64,000 nucleotides of DNA from Ruminococcus_C sp963590855 (GTDB lineage: Bacteria > Bacillota > Clostridia > Oscillospirales > Ruminococcaceae), in assembly GCA_963590855.1 (NCBI GenBank), contig CAVAQT010000009.1:12539-76538 (forward strand), given 5' to 3'. This document shows positions 59,886 to 64,000 of the stretch, piece by piece (within the stretch, counting starts at the first letter, position 1; the number at the start of each line of letters is the position of its first letter). The notes beneath the pieces are model-generated. The model saw only the letters and a list, made by a program, of their open reading frames with translations. It was not told the origin of the DNA and did no database searches. A program made the position numbers and the translations under genes.

Positions 59886-61358
59886 ATGGAAACAGGACTG
59901 TGTGAAAAGTTTGGAAAACAGGGGCTGACATTCGATGACGTGCTGCTGATCCCGGCAGAATCTGACGTAACACCGAACATGATCGACCTGCGGACAAGAC
60001 TCGCCGGCAATGTATGGCTGAATACTCCGGTCATGACAGCAGCGATGGATACCGTCACCGAAGCAAAAATGGCGATTGCCATTGCGCGTGAGGGCGGCAT
60101 CGGCATCATCCACAAAAACATGAGCATCGAACAGCAGGCAGACGAGGTAGATAAGGTAAAGCGCTCCGAAAACGGCGTTATCGTCAACCCGTTCTCCCTG
60201 ACCGAAAATCACCTGGTGTCCGACGCCAATGCGCTGATGGCCAAGTATAAGATCTCCGGTGTCCCCATTGTGGACAGCGTGGGCAAGCTGGTGGGTATCA
60301 TCACCAACCGCGACATGCGCTTTCTGTCGGACTATAACGGCCCGATCTCTGAGGTCATGACCAAGGAAAATCTGATTACCGCTCCGGTGGGCACTACCAT
60401 GGAAGAAGCACAGGCGATCCTCCGCAAGCATAAGATCGAAAAGCTGCCGCTGGTGGATGACGAGGGCTATCTCAAGGGCCTTATCACCATCAAGGATATC
60501 GAAAAGGCAGTGCAGTTCCCGAACTCCGCCCGTGATGAAAAGGGCCGCCTGCTCTGCGGCGCTGCCATCGGCATTACCGCAAATGTGCTGGAGCGCGCAC
60601 ATGCTTTGGTGGATGCACAGGTAGACGTTCTGGTTCTGGACTCCGCACACGGCCACAGCAAGAACATCATGACCACGCTGAAAAAGGTCAAGGAAGCTTT
60701 CCCGAATGTACCGGTCATCGCCGGAAACATCGCCACCGCAGAAGCCGCAGAAGCACTGATCGAAGCCGGCGCAGATGCAGTAAAGGTCGGCATCGGCCCT
60801 GGCTCGATCTGCACCACCCGTATCGTTGCCGGCATCGGCGTACCCCAGATCACAGCAGTCTATGACGTGGCACAGGTTGCCATGAAGCACAACATTCCGG
60901 TCATCGCAGACGGCGGTATCAAGTATTCCGGCGATATCGTAAAGGCACTGGCTGCCGGCGGAAATGTGGTTATGCTGGGCTCGCTGCTGGCTGGCTGCGA
61001 GGAGTCTCCGGGAGAGACCGAGATCTATCAGGGACGTTCCTTCAAGGTATACCGCGGCATGGGCAGCCTGGCTGCTATGGCAAACGGCTCCAAGGACAGA
61101 TACTTCCAGGAAGGCGCAAAGAAGCTGGTTCCCGAGGGTGTCGAAGGCCGTGTTCCGTATAAGGGCAGCGTTGCCGATACTGTATTCCAGCTGGTGGGCG
61201 GTATTCGCTCCGGTATGGGTTACTGCGGCTGCAAGACCATCGACCTGCTCCACAAAAAGGCAAAGTTCGTACAGATCACAAACGCCGGCCTGCTGGAGAG
61301 CCATCCCCACGACATCCAGATCACCAAGGAAGCGCCGAACTATTCGACACATTCCTGA
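59886..61358 (+). CDS. guaB: IMP dehydrogenase
   Basis: Oxidises IMP to XMP, the first step to GMP. The 490-residue protein has the catalytic barrel split by two CBS domains (about 95-215: ISEVMTKENLITAPVGTTME). The active Cys is in GIGPGSICTTRIVAGIG (about 307), the NAD site in LDSAHGHS, and the flap in SKDRYFQEGAKKLVPEGVEG. GAGGAGGG precedes the ATG. Own promoter and terminator. Confidence 0.97.
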   Translation: METGLCEKFGKQGLTFDDVLLIPAESDVTPNMIDLRTRLAGNVWLNTPVMTAAMDTVTEAKMAIAIAREGGIGIIHKNMSIEQQADEVDKVKRSENGVIVNPFSLTENHLVSDANALMAKYKISGVPIVDSVGKLVGIITNRDMRFLSDYNGPISEVMTKENLITAPVGTTMEEAQAILRKHKIEKLPLVDDEGYLKGLITIKDIEKAVQFPNSARDEKGRLLCGAAIGITANVLERAHALVDAQVDVLVLDSAHGHSKNIMTTLKKVKEAFPNVPVIAGNIATAEAAEALIEAGADAVKVGIGPGSICTTRIVAGIGVPQITAVYDVAQVAMKHNIPVIADGGIKYSGDIVKALAAGGNVVMLGSLLAGCEESPGETEIYQGRSFKVYRGMGSLAAMANGSKDRYFQEGAKKLVPEGVEGRVPYKGSVADTVFQLVGGIRSGMGYCGCKTIDLLHKKAKFVQITNAGLLESHPHDIQITKEAPNYSTHS

Positions 61359-61379
61359 TGGCATTTTAATAGAAACCGC

Positions 61380-61413
61380 AAAAGCGATGTACCACCCGGT
61401 GCATCGCTTTTTT
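61380..61413 (+). terminator. Terminator of guaB
   Basis: AAAAGCGATG pairs with CATCGCTTTT, followed by TT. Confidence 0.88.
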
Positions 61414-61494
61414 GCGGCGTGCTCAACCCCACCACACATTCCACCCCCCCACGCCCACTTTCCACAATCTCTCCACTTTCCCAACTCCAACCCC

Positions 61495-61845
61495 ACCCAC
61501 CGTAGGGGCGAACCCCATTCCCCCGCAGCGTGCTCGCTGTGAGCCTTACCCCCCAATTCAACGGAGAAAAAAGGGCAGCGTCACGGCGGCAGCAGCCGCC
61601 TAATACCCCCTCCGGGGAATCTCTGTTTCCCGGTACGCGATATTCTCCACACACTTTTCACAAACCCACCGTAGGGGCGAACACTGTTCGCCCGAAAGCC
61701 TCCCTTGAAAAGGGTGATTCCCCACGGGGTGGGGAAATGTCACCGTAGGTGACAAAGGGGACCGCTCAGTACGAGGTGGCTGCTCCGTGAGGAGCAGATG
61801 GAGGGATTCCGTAAGGCTCGCCGCCCACATCGCCCCGTCCCCTTT
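61495..61845. repeat. Mosaic intergenic repeat block 6
   Basis: A decayed palindrome GTAGGGGCGAACCCCATTCC (61502), the GCGTGCTCGCTGTGAGCCTT ... CCCCTCCGGGGAATCTCTG unit (61525-61625), an intact GGGGCGAACACTGTTCGCCC (61675), CCCTTGAAAAGGG, TTCCCCACGGGGTGGGGAA and GTCACCGTAGGTGAC. No gene. Confidence 0.85.
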
Positions 61846-61854
61846 CCTAAACCG

Positions 61855-63105
61855 TTATCTCCTCCCCGCAGAAACCGCAAAAAATCCGCTCTCCGGATTC
61901 CGGCACGCCACGGTGCTGACAAAATAGCGCATGTCGTCCATAGCGTGATCGTTCTCCTTTTTCGGCGTGTCGCCCCGGATGGAATCGCTCCAGCAGTACA
62001 GCCCGAACTCCCGGCGGATGTCCCGGCATGCCTCGCAAAACCGCAGCCGATCCTGCTGTAACAGCCGGCTCACCTGCTGAATGCCGGCGTTCACATTGTT
62101 GTCCGCCCGCAGCACCCGGAATCTGCCGTGCCTCTGGATGCAGGCAATAAAACTTGCCGCCGACGGGTCTACCACCACCGCTTCAATGGCATATCCTGCC
62201 GCCAACTGTTCCAGCGCCGCATAATGCTCCTCGTCGGTGCGCCGCTCCCCCATGGCTCTGGCATCGTAATAGTATTCCTCCAGCCGGTACCACACGCCGT
62301 CACAATGCCCCCATAAGCCGAACGAGGACGGATTCACAGTGCCGTAGTCACAGGAGATCCAGTGGCGGTCACAGGGCGGCGCTTTGGCTGTCACATGGCG
62401 CTCCGGCGCAAACATGGGATAGACCAGCCCGTCCGCCGCCGTCCATTTTCCCAGGACAAACCGGTCATAAAACGCACCGCTGTACAGCCGCTCATACCGC
62501 TTGCGCACACGCGCCGAAAGAGACGGATTGTCCGCCATGGTGAAGTGCACATACAGCGCGTGCTTCTCCTGGGTCTTGCGGATCCACTCCCGGTAGAACC
62601 AGTGCCCCGGATGATCCGGATTGCAGTTGAACCACAGCCGCGACCCGGTCACACTGCACCGCGCCAGCGCCTGCTCCACAAAGGAACGGGGCATCAGCAC
62701 CACCTCATCCAGAAATACGCCGCAGAGCGTGATGCCCTGGATCAGCGCCGCCGAGCTCTCGTCCCGGCCGCCGAAGAGATAAAACCGGTTGGTGCGGCCG
62801 CCCAGGGTGATGTCCACATAGTTCCGGCTCACATGCTCCAGACAGGTGAAGCCCAGACTGCCCAGAAGCCGCAGCAGCGGTGACATGACATTGCGCTTCA
62901 GGGACGTGACAGTCTTTCCGCACATGGCAAAATCTCCGCCCTGAAAACAAGTCATTGCCCAGCTGACAAAGCCAATGGACATCGAGAGGGTCTTTCCCGA
63001 ACGCACCGCACCGTCACAGATGATGGCGTCACAGTCGCTGTACGGCTTTCGGCTCCACCAGGACATGGCAAGCTTTTGCTTGGGCGAAAATTTCTTAAAC
63101 TCCAT
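61855..63105 (-). CDS. Phage terminase large subunit (PBSX/Terminase_3 type)
   Basis: A 416-residue packaging motor: ATPase Walker A in CDGAVRSGKTLSMS (about 36), Walker B in ITLCGVFLDEVVLM (about 127), and a C-terminal RNase H-like nuclease with Asp in ISCDYGTVNPSSFGLW and VVVDPSAASF. It cuts and pumps phage DNA into capsids. The start MEFKKFSPKQK overlaps the small subunit gene by 11 bases. No portal or capsid gene follows: repeats and guaB are next. Confidence 0.9.
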   Translation of the reverse strand: MEFKKFSPKQKLAMSWWSRKPYSDCDAIICDGAVRSGKTLSMSIGFVSWAMTCFQGGDFAMCGKTVTSLKRNVMSPLLRLLGSLGFTCLEHVSRNYVDITLGGRTNRFYLFGGRDESSAALIQGITLCGVFLDEVVLMPRSFVEQALARCSVTGSRLWFNCNPDHPGHWFYREWIRKTQEKHALYVHFTMADNPSLSARVRKRYERLYSGAFYDRFVLGKWTAADGLVYPMFAPERHVTAKAPPCDRHWISCDYGTVNPSSFGLWGHCDGVWYRLEEYYYDARAMGERRTDEEHYAALEQLAAGYAIEAVVVDPSAASFIACIQRHGRFRVLRADNNVNAGIQQVSRLLQQDRLRFCEACRDIRREFGLYCWSDSIRGDTPKKENDHAMDDMRYFVSTVACRNPESGFFAVSAGRR

Positions 63106-63586
63106 CGCTCTCCACCCCCTCTCCGTTGGAGAGCGCCGCAAGCAAAGTCTGCGCCGCCGCCTTGCTGTCCGCATCGCCGCTGTATTCATACAGAGATGCC
63201 AGCGCCTTCAGCCGATCAAAAAAGTGGATCTCCATGCCGCCGCTTTTGTCCCGTTTGACAGACGACACCGGGAACAGATCCAGCTGCTGCAATTCCGCCG
63301 CCGTGGGCAGTTCCTCTCCCAGAAGCAGCTGCACCGCATCATTGGTGCGCCCGAACGCCAGACGTTCCAGCCCGGCACACACCGCCGCTGCCGGGTCGGC
63401 ATAGAGCGCACTGCGGTAGGCGGCGACCATGCGCTGATAACACTGCTGCCGCAAAAGCGCTGCGCCGTCTGCCGCCGCGGTCTCCGCCGGATAGCCGGCG
63501 CGCCTTGCCGCCTCTGCCACATCTCCCAGCATGGCGTAATAGCAGCAGAACAAGCCGCGCCGCCGGGACTCTTTTGTATTTGACAT
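63095..63586 (-). CDS. Phage terminase small subunit-like protein
   Basis: A 163-residue protein with the N-terminal helix-turn-helix region of small terminases (RRGLFCCYYAMLGDVAEAAR, RAGYPAETAAADGAALL), a middle helical region and a tail SNGEGVESDGV. It would recognise the packaging site and recruit the large subunit. Start MSNTKESRRRG at 63584-63586; upstream methionines in the frame lack a site. The assignment rests on the coupled large subunit. Confidence 0.78.
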   Translation of the reverse strand: MSNTKESRRRGLFCCYYAMLGDVAEAARRAGYPAETAAADGAALLRQQCYQRMVAAYRSALYADPAAAVCAGLERLAFGRTNDAVQLLLGEELPTAAELQQLDLFPVSSVKRDKSGGMEIHFFDRLKALASLYEYSGDADSKAAAQTLLAALSNGEGVESDGV

Positions 63587-63763
63587 ATCTTTCCATTTCT
63601 CCTTTCGGTATGGTTTCGGAGAGACCGCATCTTCTCGACGACCCCTCTCACTAATACCGCCGCAGAGGGCAAAAGTTGCACGCATGCGTGCAACTATGAA
63701 CGGCGAATTTACACAATATCCGACGTTTATTTACATACGGAGCGATTTTTACCGGAATTTGGC

Positions 63764-63792
63764 TTGACAGATGGGGCGCGGCGTGCTATAAT
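63764..63792 (+). promoter_or_regulatory. Consensus sigma-A promoter reading right, away from the terminase pair
   Basis: TTGACA (63764-63769), 17 base spacer, TATAAT (63787-63792). No gene follows before the window end, so it drives an RNA or a gene outside. It is divergent from the terminase genes. Confidence 0.85.
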
Positions 63793-63804
63793 ATATGCGT
63801 AATC

Positions 63805-63827
63805 AATATTATACGGCGTATAATATT
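63805..63827. other. Perfect palindrome just downstream of the promoter
   Basis: AATATTATAC and GTATAATATT are separated by GGC, with perfect 10 base arms, starting 13 bases after the -10 box and so covering the expected transcription start. It fits a repressor operator. Confidence 0.6.
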
Positions 63828-63865
63828 GCAGCAAATAAAAAATTGCCCCTGTGCAGGTGTATTTG

Positions 63866-64000
63866 TAGGGGCGAACAGTGTTCGCCCGGAATACGCCCGA
63901 AACATTTTCCTAGGGCAGCGTTGTTGGAGAACCGCGAGTGAACGGTGTTCGCCCCTACGGTATCCCCCTGTCACCTACGGTGACATCCCCCTTTTCAAGG
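63866..64000. repeat. Mosaic intergenic repeat block 7, running off the right edge
   Basis: Palindrome GGGGCGAACAGTGTTCGCCC (63868), an inverted copy of CCTAGGAAAAATGTTTCGGG (about 63896-63916), GAACGGTGTTCGCCCCTAC (63940) and GTCACCTACGGTGAC with CCCCCTTTTCAAGG at the edge. Confidence 0.82.

Noticed and set aside
8949..64000. Repeat blocks as CRISPR arrays
   Set aside because: Spacing is irregular, modules differ in order and orientation, there are no uniform spacers, and no cas genes are present.
1..64000. tRNA, rRNA and tmRNA genes
   Set aside because: I looked for T-loop-like GGTTCRANTCC with matching stems and for rRNA cores and saw none on either strand; a covariance search would be decisive.

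Overview
The window comes from a high-GC (by eye a little over 55%) spore-forming Firmicute of the Ruminococcaceae/Oscillospirales type. A Ruminococcus-like gut anaerobe fits best. The signs are cohesin and dockerin proteins, the order SRP RNA-dnaX-ybaB-recR, sporulation genes (spoIVB, dpaA/dpaB), a CUT1 sugar-uptake cluster with a DUF5696-type protein, and many small mosaic repeats built around a GGGCGAAC/GTTCGCCC palindrome. Vegetative promoters are unusually clear: TTGACA-like and TATAAT-like boxes with a 17-18 base spacer were found before most transcription units. Several genes start with TTG behind a good ribosome binding site (dnaX, the AEC transporter, a MalF-type permease, the large solute-binding protein).

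Layout. 1-2.4 kb: partial membrane protein, spoIVB, ptsH. 2.5-6.4 kb: ylxM-ffh-rpsP-khpA-rimM-trmD operon (minus strand). 6.5-9.7 kb: SCP2-like protein with a histone-like tail, an NSS transporter, a repeat block. 9.7-16.7 kb: ECF sigma and anti-sigma-like pair, a dockerin protein, a two-component system, pyrG. 16.9-20.1 kb: glycosyltransferase, FeoA-like protein, ABC-F protein. 20.1-25.3 kb: repeat block, recR-ybaB-dnaX, SRP RNA, citrate synthase. 25.5-33.9 kb: ROK-type regulator, aminotransferase, GH31 alpha-xylosidase-like enzyme with a tandem candidate operator, PH protein, FkbM methyltransferase, AEC transporter. 34.0-40.6 kb: dipicolinate synthase locus split by an integrated element. 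40.7-52.9 kb: eight-gene sugar-uptake operon. 53.6-55.1 kb: three tandem toxin/antisense-RNA modules. 55.2-58.5 kb: dockerin plus carbohydrate-binding beta-helix protein. 59.7-61.4 kb: guaB. 61.8-63.6 kb: isolated phage terminase pair.

Main discovery. dpaA (spoVFA, dipicolinate synthase subunit A) is cut in two. Its first 262 codons lie at 39630-40415. Its last 32 codons lie at 34589-34687, overlapping the dpaB start as expected for an intact dpaAB operon. About 4.94 kb lies between them, encoding a large serine recombinase whose stop codon sits on the boundary, a wall-anchored cohesin-like protein and a dockerin protein. The two boundaries share CGCCGG in direct orientation. Joining there restores a 294-295 residue, in-frame DpaA, the usual length of the family. 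The element ends form an approximately 50 base inverted-repeat site of the kind serine integrases use as attP. A sequence matching the mother-cell sigma-K consensus (AC-N17-CATANNNTA) lies upstream of dpaA. This looks like a skin-type intervening element whose excision would restore spore dipicolinate synthesis, and it carries surface-assembly cargo.

Other points of note: three tandem type I toxin-antitoxin-like modules with convergent antisense RNAs; an SRP RNA gene upstream of dnaX; a tandem 20-base operator candidate in front of the GH31 gene; a degenerate second nucleotide-binding domain in the ABC-F protein; and an orphan terminase pair.
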